Assembly: GCF_026342435.1 (NCBI RefSeq)
Contig: NZ_JAPEMT010000001.1
Coordinates: 1,916,501 to 1,980,500 of the forward strand
Source of the DNA: Streptomyces sp. NBC_00237
GTDB lineage: Bacteria > Actinomycetota > Actinomycetes > Streptomycetales > Streptomycetaceae
Reading direction: 5' to 3'
Length of the DNA stretch: 64,000 nucleotides
The translations under genes and the position numbers were made by a program. Shown one piece after another: positions 38,071 through 48,782 of the stretch. How positions within the stretch are numbered: the stretch's first letter is position 1; each line of letters opens with the position of its first letter. The notes below the pieces were generated by a model. That model did no database searches, was not told the origin of the DNA, and saw only the letters and a program-made list of their open reading frames with translations.

Positions 38071-39173
38071 CAAAGAGCGGTACGGACGTGCGTACGGAGG
38101 TCGGGCGGTTCGCGGCGCGGTGGCTGGAGGTGGTGGCGGGCGGGGACCGGGGCGGGTTCGGCGCTGGGGACTTCGTACGGTCGCCCGCCGGGCTGTGGCT
38201 GGCGCTCGGGGTGGTCGCCGCCGGGGCGAGGGGGGAGACGGCACGGGAGTTGGGCGAGCTGCTGGGAGTGTCGGGGAGTGCGGCGGCCGGGGCGGTGGGT
38301 GAGGTGTCGCGGGTGCTGGGCGGGACCGACGCGCTCGGGGTGGCGACCTGTGTCCGGAGTCGGGTGCCGGTGTACCGGGAGTTCCGGGAGGCGCTGCCCG
38401 GGGTCGCCGTCGGGCCGCTCGACCCGGTGGAGCTGGACGGGTGGGTGCGGGAGGCGACCGAGGGGATGATCGAGAAGCTGCCCGTGCGGATCGGGGACGA
38501 CGTCCTGCTGGCCGTCGTCAACGCCCTGGCGCTGAAGGCGCGGTGGGAGACCCCTTTCCCGTCCTGGAGCACCGCCGACGGGGAATTCGTCGATGCCGCC
38601 GGGGTGGTGCACGAGGTGCCGACCATGCACCGGGAGATACCCCTCGCCGATGCCTGGGCGGTCGGCGGGACTCGGGTGGTGGAGCTGCGCACACGGGGCG
38701 AGCGGGGTGGGGCCCCGGCCCGGGTGAGGTTCGTGCTGGGGGAGGAGGGGGCCGGGCCCCGGGACGTACTGCCCGCCGGGTGGGCGGGGCAGGCGCAGCG
38801 CGTCCCGCTCGACGCGGAGGTGGTGAGGATCGCGCTGCCCCGGCTGGAGCTCCGTATGACCGACGAAGTCACCGACAGCCTGCCCGCGTGGGGAGTGCAC
38901 CGGGCGACCCGCGAGGACGCCGACTTCTCCGGGATGTCGCCCGAGCCGCTCGCGGTGTCCCGGGTGGTGCAGGAGGCGGTGCTCAAGGTGGCTGAGGAGG
39001 GGGTGGAGGCGGCGGCCGTGAGCGTGGTGCTGATGGAGCCCGGCGGAGCGCCCCCGGCTCTTCGGCGTACGGAGGTCGTCCGGTTCGAGCGGCCCTTCGG
39101 GGTGGTCGTGCTGGACGGGGCGGGGGAGCTGCCGCTGTTTATTGCCTGGCAGGAGGGGGCGCCCAAGGGCTAG
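38067..39173 (+). CDS. Serpin-family protease inhibitor
   Basis: 368 aa, ATG overlapping the hydrolase stop. Serpin signatures: SPAGLWLALGVVAAGARGET, VVNALALKARWETPF, VRIALPRLELRMTDEV, the hinge VLKVAEEGVEAAAVSVVLM (Glu-Glu-Gly-x-Glu-Ala-Ala-Ala type of inhibitory serpins) and the distal FERPFGVVVL. No clear signal peptide, so intracellular. It should trap a serine protease by loop insertion; target unknown. Translationally coupled to the hydrolase. Confidence 0.88.
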   Translation: MTKSGTDVRTEVGRFAARWLEVVAGGDRGGFGAGDFVRSPAGLWLALGVVAAGARGETARELGELLGVSGSAAAGAVGEVSRVLGGTDALGVATCVRSRVPVYREFREALPGVAVGPLDPVELDGWVREATEGMIEKLPVRIGDDVLLAVVNALALKARWETPFPSWSTADGEFVDAAGVVHEVPTMHREIPLADAWAVGGTRVVELRTRGERGGAPARVRFVLGEEGAGPRDVLPAGWAGQAQRVPLDAEVVRIALPRLELRMTDEVTDSLPAWGVHRATREDADFSGMSPEPLAVSRVVQEAVLKVAEEGVEAAAVSVVLMEPGGAPPALRRTEVVRFERPFGVVVLDGAGELPLFIAWQEGAPKG

Positions 39174-39245
39174 AACGGAGGTCCGTGTCGGGGTATCCGG
39201 CGACAGCGGGAATCGGGCGACAAGACGTACGGCGGGAGCAGGCGC

Positions 39246-39506
39246 GTGGCGGGTCAAGGCGTAGAGGCGTTCTTCAAGGACGGGCGGCTCACCTCCGTGC
39301 CGCGCAAGCCGGGGCGGCGGGAGGAACTCCTCGCCCACCTGACGAGGACCCTGTTCACGGAGGGCCGCGACTACACCGAGCGCGAGGTCAACGACATCCT
39401 CCGCACCGTCCACGAGGACTGCTCGGCGCTGCGCCGCTACCTGGTGGAGGGCGGCTTCCTGGCCCGCACGAAGGACGGCAGCAGCTATCACCGGGTGCGG
39501 CGCTGA
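39246..39506 (+). CDS. DUF2087 domain protein
   Basis: 86 aa, GTG start: MAGQGVEAFFKDGRLTSVPR, REELLAHLTRTLFTEGRDYT, EREVNDILRTVHEDCSALRR, YLVEGGFLARTKDGSSYHRV. This is the compact winged-helix-like DUF2087, often fused to ArsR-type regulators; here it is alone. Possibly DNA-binding. Confidence 0.85.
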   Translation: MAGQGVEAFFKDGRLTSVPRKPGRREELLAHLTRTLFTEGRDYTEREVNDILRTVHEDCSALRRYLVEGGFLARTKDGSSYHRVRR

Positions 39507-39516
39507 GCCTTCGTCG

Positions 39517-40269
39517 TCAGTCCGCGTGGTGCGCGTGGTGCGAGGTGAGCCGCGCGGAGTGTGCGCGATGGGCGGAACCCATGGCCTCGATGTGATCGGG
39601 GAGGGGGATGCCGGGCGGCAGTACGGGGTCGGCCTCGGGAGTCCCGTAGGCGGTCCGCATCGGGATCACTCCGGCCCACAGGCCGAGCTCCGCGTCCGGT
39701 CCTTCGCCGTCCTCCGGCGGGCCGGCGGCGATCTTCACCGACGCTTCGTCGAGGGGAAGGGCGAGGAGCGAGGTGGCGGCGAGCTCCTTCTGGTTGGGGC
39801 GGCGCGCGTAGTCCCACTGGCCGGGGGCGCTCTGCTCGGAGAGCACGCGGAGCCCGTGGAGGAGGGCCTCGGGGTCGGAGCGGTGGGTGATCAGGCGCGG
39901 GGTGCCGTGGACCATCGCGGAGCGGTAGTTCAGGCCGTGCTCGAAGACCGAGCGGGACAGGACGAGGCCGTCGACGTGCGTGACGGTGACGCAGACGGTC
40001 GTGTCCGGGGTCCGGGCCAGGCTGCGGCTGGCTACGGAGCCGTGCACGTAGAGCGTGCGGGTCGCGAAGTCGACTCCGTACACGGTGGGCACCGCCAGCG
40101 GCGCGCCGTCGACGACCACCGCGAGGTGGCAGACGAATCCGGCGCGCAGGACCGCGTCGAGGTCCGCGACCAGGGTGCTGCCCTGGTCGCGGAGGCGGCG
40201 GTGGCGGGTGCGGTCGGTGACCTTCAGCTCAGCGCTGCCGATGTGCTGATTCTGTTCTTCGGTGCTCAT
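39517..40269 (-). CDS. Pyridoxamine 5'-phosphate oxidase-like flavin protein
   Basis: 250 aa. Split-barrel FMN-binding type: LDAVLRAGFVCHLAVVVDGA, LAVPTVYGVDFATRTLYVHG, SVASRS, NYRSAMVHGTPRLI. Such proteins bind FMN or F420; substrate unknown. The C-terminus is His-rich (RLTSHHAHHAD). ATG at 40269; the 63-bp gap to the P450 stop contains nothing recognised. Confidence 0.8.
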   Translation of the reverse strand: MSTEEQNQHIGSAELKVTDRTRHRRLRDQGSTLVADLDAVLRAGFVCHLAVVVDGAPLAVPTVYGVDFATRTLYVHGSVASRSLARTPDTTVCVTVTHVDGLVLSRSVFEHGLNYRSAMVHGTPRLITHRSDPEALLHGLRVLSEQSAPGQWDYARRPNQKELAATSLLALPLDEASVKIAAGPPEDGEGPDAELGLWAGVIPMRTAYGTPEADPVLPPGIPLPDHIEAMGSAHRAHSARLTSHHAHHAD

Positions 40270-40332
40270 GTCCCCACGGATTCAGTCGACTTGATCGTCG
40301 GATGCAACTGAATCAGTGGAGGGGTGGGGATT

Positions 40333-41589
40333 TCAAGAGGTCGCAGCGACCCGAAGCTCCTTGATGCCGTTGATCCACGCCGAGCGCAGCCGCCTCGGGT
40401 CGCCCGCCAGACGCAGGTCCGGCAGCGCGTCCGCGAGGGCGTTGAAGATCAGGTCGATCTCCATCACGGCGAGGGACTTGCCGAGGCAGAAGTGCGGGCC
40501 GCCCCCGCCGAAGCCGAGGTGGGGGTTGGGGTCGCGGGTGATGTCGAAGGTGCCGGGGTTCTCGAAGACCTCGGGGTCGTGGTTGGCGGAGGAGTAGAAG
40601 ATGCCGACCCTCTCGCCCGCCGTGATCCGCTGCCCGCCCAGTTCCAGGTCCTGGGTGGCCGTCCGCTGGAAGGACACCACGGGCGTCGCCCAGCGCACGA
40701 TCTCCTCGGCGGCGGTCTTCGGGCGCTCCCTCTTGTACAGCTCCCACTGCCCGGGGTGGGTGAGGAAGGCATGCATGCCGTGGCTGATGGCGTTGCGGGT
40801 GGTCTCGTTCCCGGCGACGGCCAGCAGGATCACGAAGAAGCCGAACTCGTCCGAGCCGAGGTTCCCCTCGTCCTCGGCGGCGACCAGCTGCGACACGATG
40901 TCCTTGGCCGGGCACTCCTTGCGTGCAGCCGCCAGGTTCATCGCGTACGAGATCAGTTCCATCGCGGAGTCCGCGCCGATCTCCTCGGTGATCGCGTACT
41001 CGGGGTCGTCGTACGCCACCATCTTGTTCGACCAGTCGAAGATCTTGCTGCGGTCCTCCTGGGGTACGCCGATCAGTTCGGCGATGGCCTGGAGGGGCAG
41101 TTCCACGGCGACGTCGGTGACGAAGTCGAAGGTGCCGTCGCCCTTCTCCGCCTGCGCGACCGCCGCTTCGACGATCTTCAGGGCCCGGTCCCTGAGGGTG
41201 TTCTCCAGGGAGCGGATGGCGCGCGGGGTGAAGCCGCGCTGGACGATCTGGCGGATGCGGGTGTGCTCCGGCGGGTCCATGTTCAGCATGATCAGCTTCT
41301 GGGCGTCGATCTGGTCCCGGTGGATGTGCTCGTTGAAGCGGATCACGGCGGTGTTGGTGTTCGAGGAGAACAGCTCGGGGTGCGTCGAGACGTACTTGAC
41401 GTCCTCGTGCCGCGTCACCGCCCAGTACCCCTCGTCGCCGAACCCGGCCACGCCGGGCCGCTGCGCGCACCACCACACGGGCGAGGTCTGCCGCATCGCC
41501 GCGAACTCGGGGAGCGGGATGCCCGACTGGAGGACGTCGGGGTCGGTGAAGTCGAACCCTTCGGGCAGTGCGGGGCAAGTCATCGGCAA
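40333..41589 (-). CDS. Cytochrome P450, CYP125-like
   Basis: 418 aa. I-helix AVAGNETTRN, K-helix EEIVRW (ExxR), heme ligand FGGGGPHFCLG (Cys near 368). FSSNTNTAVIRF and MLNMDPPEHTRIRQIVQRGF resemble CYP125/CYP142-type sterol side-chain hydroxylases. Divergent from a FadA5-like thiolase, the same pairing as cyp125-fadA5 in the mycobacterial cholesterol locus. Two operator-like sites lie in the shared promoter region. A ferredoxin gene for electron supply lies 10 kb away with the same operator type. Substrate (sterol or other isoprenoid/fatty acid) is inference. Confidence 0.85.
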   Translation of the reverse strand: MPMTCPALPEGFDFTDPDVLQSGIPLPEFAAMRQTSPVWWCAQRPGVAGFGDEGYWAVTRHEDVKYVSTHPELFSSNTNTAVIRFNEHIHRDQIDAQKLIMLNMDPPEHTRIRQIVQRGFTPRAIRSLENTLRDRALKIVEAAVAQAEKGDGTFDFVTDVAVELPLQAIAELIGVPQEDRSKIFDWSNKMVAYDDPEYAITEEIGADSAMELISYAMNLAAARKECPAKDIVSQLVAAEDEGNLGSDEFGFFVILLAVAGNETTRNAISHGMHAFLTHPGQWELYKRERPKTAAEEIVRWATPVVSFQRTATQDLELGGQRITAGERVGIFYSSANHDPEVFENPGTFDITRDPNPHLGFGGGGPHFCLGKSLAVMEIDLIFNALADALPDLRLAGDPRRLRSAWINGIKELRVAATS

Positions 41590-41641
41590 CTCCCTGTCGC
41601 AGGTGCTGATCTGACGGCCTATCAGAAGTTGCCCGCAAGGT

Positions 41642-41655
41642 AGTAACGAGTTCTA
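41642..41655. promoter_or_regulatory. KstR-like operator 1 (P450 side)
   Basis: AGTAAC-GA-GTTCTA, imperfect dyad, 53 bp upstream of the P450 start. Same right half (GTTCTA) as three other sites. Confidence 0.6.
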
Positions 41656-41711
41656 CAAGTGGCAAGACCCTTGCGCAGTCGGGCCGTTGTTCATGAGACT
41701 GGCAGCAGAAC

Positions 41712-42920
<1,209 letters not shown>

Positions 42921-42954
42921 CGCATCGTCATCTACCGCTAGCAGTAAGGGAGTT

Positions 42955-43002
42955 CCCCCGACTCGGGGGTGTAGGAAGGTGCACCCCCTGTTCGGGGGTG
43001 CA
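42955..43002 (+). terminator. Two hairpins after the thiolase gene
   Basis: CCCCCGACTCGGGGG at 42955-42969 and TGCACCCCC/GGGGGTGCA (9 bp, 5-nt loop) at 42980-43002. No T-run, as is common for Streptomyces terminators. Confidence 0.6.
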
Positions 43003-43043
43003 GCGCATGGCGGCAGGGGTGGCGGCGAACCTACCGTCGAGGC

Positions 43044-44345
43044 ATGAAGCAGACACGCACGGTCGCCGCCGCCCTCACCGCCGCCGCCCTCGTCGGGCTC
43101 GCCGCCGCACCGGCCCTCGCGGTCACCACGACCGCACAGGCCCCGCAGACGTCCCAGGCCCCGCAGGCGTCCCAGGCCCCGCAGGCGTCCCGGACCCCGC
43201 AGGCGTCCCGGACCCCGCAGGCGTCCCAGACCCAGCACCCCGCCAGGGGCACCCTGATCTCCGTCACCCCGGTCGCCGACCTCACCCGGGCCGACGTCCG
43301 GGCGTTCCTGGCCAAGGGCGGCCTCACCGTCGACCCGCAACTGGTCCGGCACGGCCTCACCGCGTACCGCCTGCTCTACCGCACCGTGACCCCGCAGGGC
43401 GCGCCGACCACCGCCAGCGGTCTCTTCGTCGTCCCCAAGAACGCCGCGAAGAAGCTCTCCGTCGTCTCCGACACCCACGGCACCATGGTCCACCGCGACT
43501 ACGCGCCGTCCGTCGCGGAGGACTTCGGCCGCCTCTCCCCGTTCCTGTACGCGAGTACGGGCAAGGCCGTCGCCGCACCCGACTACCTCGGCCTCGGCAA
43601 GGGCCCCGGCACCCACCCGTACATGGACACGAAATCCGCCGTCACCGCCACCGTCGACATGCTGCGCGCCTCCCGCCAGGCCGCGCCGCGTCTCGGCAGG
43701 CAGCTCAGCGGCGACGTGTACGCGACCGGCTTCTCGCAGGGCGGTCAGGTCGCGATGGCCGTCGGCCGTGAGCTGTCACGAGGGGGCCCCTTCCGTCTCA
43801 AGGCCCTCGCCCCCGTCGCCGGGCCCTACGACCTGGCGGGCACCGAGATCCCCGCCCTGTACGACGGCCGGGTCAACCCCATGAGCGGCCTCTTCTACAC
43901 GTCGTACTTCCTGACCGCACAGAACAAGATCCACCACTTCTACCAGGACCCCGCCGAGGTCTTCCGCCAGCCGTACGCCCAGGTCGTCGAGCAGCTCTTC
44001 GACTCCGAGCACACCGAGGAGGACGTCGCCAAGACCCTCCCCGGCAGCGTCAAGGAGCTCCTCACCCCCGCCTTCTACGAGAAGATGCGCCGCCCCAGCG
44101 GCAAACTCCTGCGGGCCATCACCGCCAACGACGGCACCTGCGACTGGAAGCCCCGCGTCCCGACCCGGCTCTACACCTCCGCCGGCGACACCGACGTACC
44201 GATCGGCAACGCCCGCGCGTGCGCCGCCGACCTGGCCGACAACGGCAAGAAGGCCCCGGTGCTCGACCAGGGGGAGGTCGACCACTTCGGGGCCTTCAAG
44301 AAGTCCGCGCCGCAGATCGCGCGGTGGTTCAACACACTGGACTGA
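43044..44345 (+). CDS. Secreted alpha/beta hydrolase (secretory lipase type)
   Basis: 433 aa. Signal peptide KQTRTVAAALTAAALVG...ALA. Low-complexity linker of six Pro-Gln-Ala-Ser repeats (QAPQAS, RTPQAS; 18-bp DNA repeats at 43138-43230). Catalytic domain: VSDTHGTMVHRD, APDYLGLGKG, nucleophile ATGFSQGGQVAMA, TSAGDTDVPIGNARA (Asp), VDHFGAF (His). Resembles secretory lipases/prolyl peptidases of actinobacteria. ATG at 43044. Confidence 0.82.
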   Translation: MKQTRTVAAALTAAALVGLAAAPALAVTTTAQAPQTSQAPQASQAPQASRTPQASRTPQASQTQHPARGTLISVTPVADLTRADVRAFLAKGGLTVDPQLVRHGLTAYRLLYRTVTPQGAPTTASGLFVVPKNAAKKLSVVSDTHGTMVHRDYAPSVAEDFGRLSPFLYASTGKAVAAPDYLGLGKGPGTHPYMDTKSAVTATVDMLRASRQAAPRLGRQLSGDVYATGFSQGGQVAMAVGRELSRGGPFRLKALAPVAGPYDLAGTEIPALYDGRVNPMSGLFYTSYFLTAQNKIHHFYQDPAEVFRQPYAQVVEQLFDSEHTEEDVAKTLPGSVKELLTPAFYEKMRRPSGKLLRAITANDGTCDWKPRVPTRLYTSAGDTDVPIGNARACAADLADNGKKAPVLDQGEVDHFGAFKKSAPQIARWFNTLD

Positions 44346-44355
44346 GGGACAGGGC

Positions 44356-44763
44356 TCAGTACCAGTTGTTCTGCTGCCAGAAGTTCCACGCGCCGCACGG
44401 GCTGCCGTACCGCTCGTTCATGTAGTCGAGACCCCACTTGATCTGGGTCTTCGGGTTTTCCTTCCAGTCCGCACCGGCCGACGACATCTTCGACGCGGGC
44501 AGCGCCTGGACCAGGCCGTACGCACCGGAGGAGGAGTTCGTCGCGTGGTGGTTCCAGCCGGACTCGTGGGCCACGATGTTGCTGAAGCACTGGAACTGCG
44601 CGGCGGGCATCATCTGCCGGGCCGTGTCCTTGGCGGACGACGGCGCAGCCACCGCGCCGGAAGCCGATCCGAGGACCGCGCCCGCAGCACCCAGCAGGGC
44701 GGTGGCGCCGACGACGGCGGTCTTCTGGCGGGCGGAGAAGCGGCTGATGAAGGCGAACGACAC
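44356..44763 (-). CDS. Secreted SLT-domain (lysozyme-like) protein
   Basis: 135 aa from GTG at 44763: signal-like VSFAFISRFSARQKTAVVGA...GAVAAPSS, then the transglycosylase-like domain QCFSNIVAHESGWNHHATNS, SSGAYGLVQALPASKMSSAG, IKWGLDYMNERYGSPCGAWN. Glu in AHESGW is the expected catalytic acid. Upstream in-frame codons to 45072 include untranslated leader sequence and are rejected. Likely acts on cell-wall peptidoglycan during growth or germination. Confidence 0.82.
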   Translation of the reverse strand: MSFAFISRFSARQKTAVVGATALLGAAGAVLGSASGAVAAPSSAKDTARQMMPAAQFQCFSNIVAHESGWNHHATNSSSGAYGLVQALPASKMSSAGADWKENPKTQIKWGLDYMNERYGSPCGAWNFWQQNNWY

Positions 44764-45112
44764 GAAGTGACCTAACGATCGGGGACAGGGGGCCGCACAC
44801 CAGGACCCGAAGGCCCGAGGGGGAGGGGAGCCAGGGCGAACAGCGGTGAGGCGAAAGCCGTCCGGCGTCCTGCGGCTCCACCAATGAAGCAGCCGTCGGC
44901 GGGCCTGGCAAACACCCCGGGTACTAGTGGCGGGGGTGCGTGGGGCAGTACAGCCCCACCGTGCGACAACCAGGAAAACGCAGGTCAACAGGGGTGCGAA
45001 GGGGTCTGTGGGGGCCGCGTGAGGACTACGAGCCCCGATAGTTGAGGACCAAGGTCCTATGGGCCGCTTCACACCGCAAGGCCCCCGAAACGCACCCAGG
45101 GTCGCCGCCCGA
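44764..45112 (-). promoter_or_regulatory. Long leader of the SLT gene, undetermined
   Basis: 349 bp without a gene. On the minus strand there is a hairpin GTGGGGC/GCCCCAC (44951-44970) and several GC-rich inverted segments before the start. Leaders of Streptomyces cell-wall hydrolases can carry a c-di-AMP riboswitch, but I could not find its conserved blocks here. Confidence 0.3.
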
Positions 45113-45937
45113 CTACCCCTTCGGGGCCTCTCGCGGTACGTCCTCGAAGGCGACCGGCGCCTCGAACGCCGCCCGCCGCGTCGCCCGCCGCAACGCCTTC
45201 AGGAGCGTCGGGCCCACGGTCAGGGTGAGGACCACGGTCAGCACCGCCCGCCCCAGGTCCCAGCCGACCGAGGTGGCCAGGCAGTACGCGAGGAAGCGGA
45301 CGAGGTTCTCGTGCACGGGGTCGCCCGGCACGAAGGAGACCCCCGTGGACAGGCCACCGATGTACGTCCACCCCTGGAGGTTCATCACCGTCCCGTAGAA
45401 GAAGGCGGCCCCCGCCCCGTACAGCGCGAGCATCACCACCTCGCCCCGCCCGCGCAGCCGCTGCCACCCCGGCAGCAGCCCCGCCCCCATCGTGAACCAG
45501 CCCATCGCCAGCATCTGGAACGGCATCCACGGCCCGACCCCGCCCGTGAGCAGCGCCGACGCGAAGATCGTCACCGAGCCCAGGACGAAACCGAAGCCCG
45601 GCCCGAGCACCCTCCCGCTCAGCACCATCAGGAAGAACATCGGTTCCAGGCCCGCCGTCCCCGCGCCCAGCGGACGCAGCGCCGCCCCCACGGCGGCCAG
45701 CACCCCCAGCATCGCGACGGCCTTCGCGTCCATCCCCGCGTCGGAGATCGCCGCCACCACCACCCCGACCAGCAGCGGCAGCAGCGCCGCGAACAGCCAC
45801 GGGGCGTCCTTGGAGTGCGCGAGCCCGGCCGCCGAGTCGGCCAGCAGCGGCCACCCGAAGGCGATCACCCCGACCAGACTGACCAGCACGAGCGCCGCGA
45901 CGGACTTCGGCCCCAGCCGTACGGGGCGGCTCACGGC
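45113..45937 (-). CDS. ECF transporter substrate-binding (S) membrane component
   Basis: 274 aa from GTG at 45937 (GTGA overlap with the ATPase gene). Several hydrophobic spans (SVAALVLVSLVGVIAFGWPL, LFAALLPLLVGVVVAAISDA, MLGVLAAVGAALRPLGAG, FFLMVLSGRVLGPGFGFVLG). MFFLMVLSGRVLGPGFGF resembles ECF S-components. Vitamin specificity is not encoded in a motif I can read. Last gene of a five-gene overlapping operon. Confidence 0.78.
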   Translation of the reverse strand, partial: AVSRPVRLGPKSVAALVLVSLVGVIAFGWPLLADSAAGLAHSKDAPWLFAALLPLLVGVVVAAISDAGMDAKAVAMLGVLAAVGAALRPLGAGTAGLEPMFFLMVLSGRVLGPGFGFVLGSVTIFASALLTGGVGPWMPFQMLAMGWFTMGAGLLPGWQRLRGRGEVVMLALYGAGAAFFYGTVMNLQGWTYIGGLSTGVSFVPGDPVHENLVRFLAYCLATSVGWDLGRAVLTVVLTLTVGPTLLKALRRATRRAAFEAPVAFEDVPREAPKG

Positions 45938-47550
45938 GTGGTCCCGCCGGAGAGCGCGTCCCGCACCTGCGTCACGGTCAGCCACTTCTGCGGCGCCAGG
46001 ATCTTCGCCACCTGCGGCGCGAAGGAGGGGGAGGACACGACGACCTCGGGGGTCGGCCCGTCCGCGACGACCTCGCCGTCGGCCAGGATCACCACCCGGT
46101 GCGCCAGCTCGGCCGCCAGCTCCACGTCGTGCGTGGCCAGCACCAGGGCGTGCCCGTCGGCGGTCAGCTCCCGCAGGATCTGCACGAGCCGGCCCTTGGC
46201 CGCGTAGTCCAGACCGCGCGTCGGCTCGTCGAGCAGCAGCAGCGGCGGCTTCCCCGTCAGGACGAGGGCCAGCGCCAGCGCGAGGCGCTGCCCTTCCGAC
46301 AGGTCCCTCGGATGCGTGGAGTCCGGCACTCCGGGCAGCAGCGCGCTCACCAGGGCCCGGCAGGTCCCGGGCTCGGCCCCCGCGTCGTGGTCGGCGGCGG
46401 CGCACTCGGCGGCCACGGTGTCGGCGTACAGCAGGTCCCGGGGCTCCTGCGGTACGAGACCCACCCGGCGCACCATCTCGCGCGGGGCGGTCTTCGCCGG
46501 GGCCTTCCCGCCGACGGTTACCCGCCCGCCGGACGGTGCGTGCATTCCCACCAGGGCGTTGAGCAGTGTCGACTTTCCGGCTCCGTTGCGCCCCATCAGG
46601 GCGATCGTCTCGCCGGGCCGCACCGACAGCGACACGTCCCGCAGTGCCTCGACGCGCCCCCGGCGCAGCGACAGATTCACGGTCTCGGCGACGGGCGGTG
46701 CGGCGGGGGGCTCCGCGACGGCGGCAGGGGCACGGTCCGCCAGCTCGGCCCGCAGCCCTGCGGCCCGACGGCGGGCGTCCCGTACGGACAGGGGCAGCGG
46801 CGACCACCCGGCCAGCCGCCCGAGCCCCACCACCGGGGGGTGCACGGGCGAGGCGGCCATGACGTCGGCGGGCTCGCCGAGTACGGGGGCCCGACCTGGC
46901 CCGGGCAGGAGCAGCACCTGGTCGGCGTACTGCACGACCCGTTCCAGCCGGTGCTCCGCCATCAGCACGGTCGTGCCGAGGTCGTGCACGAGCCGTTGCA
47001 GTACGGCGAGGACCTCTTCGGCGGCGGCCGGGTCCAGCGCGGACGTCGGCTCGTCGAGGACGAGGACCTTGGGGTGTGTGGTGAGCACGGACCCGATCGC
47101 CACCCGCTGCTGCTGCCCGCCGGACAGCGTGGAGATCGCCCGGTCGCGCAGGTCGGCGAGGCCCAGCAGGTCGAGGGTCTCCTCGACGCGCCGCCGCATG
47201 ACGTCCGGGGCGACGCCCAGCGACTCCATGCCGTACGCCAGCTCGTCCTCGACGGTGTCGGTGACGAAGTGCGACAGCGGGTCCTGCCCGACCGTCCCGA
47301 CGACATCGGCCAGCTCGCGCGGCTTGTGGGTGCGGGTGTCGCGCCCGTCGACGGTCACCCGGCCGGTCAGGGTCCCGCCGGTGAAGTGCGGCACGAGCCC
47401 CGACACCGCACCGAGCAATGTCGACTTACCGACTCCGGAAGGCCCGACGAGCAGGACGAGTTCGCCCTCGGGGACGGTCAGGTCGATGCCGCTGAGGGTG
47501 GGCGCGTCGCAGCCGTCGTACCGGACGGAGACGTTCTCGAACCGGATCAC
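45934..47550 (-). CDS. ECF transporter ATPase, two fused ABC domains (EcfA-A')
   Basis: 538 aa from GTG at 47550, overlapping the EcfT stop. First domain: GPSGVGKST (Walker A), LSGGQQQRV, VLVLDEPTSALD; second: GRNGAGKST, LSEGQRLALAL, LLLLDEPTRGLD. The two nucleotide-binding subunits of an ECF importer in one chain. The long open frame upstream is EcfT shadow. Confidence 0.92.
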
Positions 47551-48782
47551 TTCACGTTTCCTTGCGGGGGAGCGGGAGCGGGAGCGGGGGACGCGGACAC
47601 GGGGGGCGGGGGCACGGGGGCCACGAACGCGGGCAGCAGCCCGACCAGCACCGACAGTGCGGGCCACACCGGGAGCTCGGGGGCCACCAGCGGGAGCACT
47701 CCCGGGTGCAGTGCCTGCGGATCGTACGCACCGGCCCCGATCATCAGCCCCGCCACTGCCACCCCCGACCCGGCGACCAGCCAGGCCCGCATCCCCCACC
47801 GGTCGGGCCGGTACCGGGTGCGGACGCTGCGCCGCCCGCCGAGCCGCAGCCCGCCCATCGCGGCGAGGAGCCCGACGACGAGCACCGGCAAGCCGTACCC
47901 GGCACCTTCCGCCGCGAGCAGCCCGTACGTCCCCGCGCACACGCCGAGCAGCCCGCCGAGGGTGAGCGCGGTCGTCACGTGCCGTACGGCGGCGGGGACG
48001 TGAGCGGTACGCCCGTACCCCCGCGCGTCCATCGACGCGGCCAGCGCCACGGACCGCTCCAGCGCCCCCTCCAGCACGGGCAGCCCGATCTGGACGACGG
48101 CCCTGACCCCGCCCGTGGGCCGCCCGCGCAGCCGCCGGGCGGTGCGCAGCCGTACGACGTCGGAGACCATGTTCGGCGCGAAGGTCATCGCGACGACGAC
48201 GGCCACCCCCGCCTCGTACAGGGCGCCCGGCAGGGACTTCAGCAGCCGTGCGGGATTGGCGAGGGCGTTGGCGGCGCCCACGCAGATCAGCAGCGTCGCC
48301 AGCTTCAGCCCGTCGTACAGCGCGAACACCAGCTGCTCGGCGGTCACCTTCCCGCCGAGCCGCACCCCCTTGGCCCACTCGGGCAGAGGCACCTCCGGCA
48401 GCGTGATCAGCACGTGCTGTCCCGGGATCGGGGACCCCAGGAACACCGAGAACACCAGCCGGATCACCAGCACCGCGAGCCCCAGCTTCACGAACGCCCC
48501 GTACGACCGCGCCCACGGCGCGTCCGTGCGGCGCGCGGCGACGACGTACCCGGCCACCGCCACCAGCAGCCCGAGCAGCAGCGGGTTGGTGGTCCGCGAG
48601 GCGGCGGCGGCGAGTCCGAGGGCCCACAGCCACCAGGCTCCGGCGTGCAGGGCGTTGCTGCGGCTGGCGGCGGGGGCGCGCAGGGTCGTGCCGCGCACGG
48701 TCCTGCCCGTCCCCGGCGGCTCCTCCGCGCCCGTCCCCAACGGCTTGTCCGCACTCATCCCCGGCGGCTTGTCCGCGCTCAT
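47547..48782 (-). CDS. ECF transporter transmembrane (T) component
   Basis: 411 aa from ATG at 48782 (ATGA overlap). Duplicated 8-residue start (MSADKPPG, MSADKPLG). Membrane spans from about 45 on; coupling motif region SMDARGYGR is the EcfT Ala-Arg-Gly signature that contacts the ATPases. A Pro-rich C-terminus (PVPPPPVSASPAPAPAPP) is extra. Confidence 0.88.
   Translation of the reverse strand: MSADKPPGMSADKPLGTGAEEPPGTGRTVRGTTLRAPAASRSNALHAGAWWLWALGLAAAASRTTNPLLLGLLVAVAGYVVAARRTDAPWARSYGAFVKLGLAVLVIRLVFSVFLGSPIPGQHVLITLPEVPLPEWAKGVRLGGKVTAEQLVFALYDGLKLATLLICVGAANALANPARLLKSLPGALYEAGVAVVVAMTFAPNMVSDVVRLRTARRLRGRPTGGVRAVVQIGLPVLEGALERSVALAASMDARGYGRTAHVPAAVRHVTTALTLGGLLGVCAGTYGLLAAEGAGYGLPVLVVGLLAAMGGLRLGGRRSVRTRYRPDRWGMRAWLVAGSGVAVAGLMIGAGAYDPQALHPGVLPLVAPELPVWPALSVLVGLLPAFVAPVPPPPVSASPAPAPAPPQGNVK

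Noticed and set aside
44764..45112. c-di-AMP (ydaO-type) riboswitch upstream of the SLT gene
   Set aside because: Expected from related Streptomyces genes, but the conserved blocks could not be found by eye.
47551..48633. N-terminal extension of the fused ECF ATPase
   Set aside because: It is the shadow of the EcfT gene; GTG at 47550 overlaps the EcfT stop and begins the first ABC domain.
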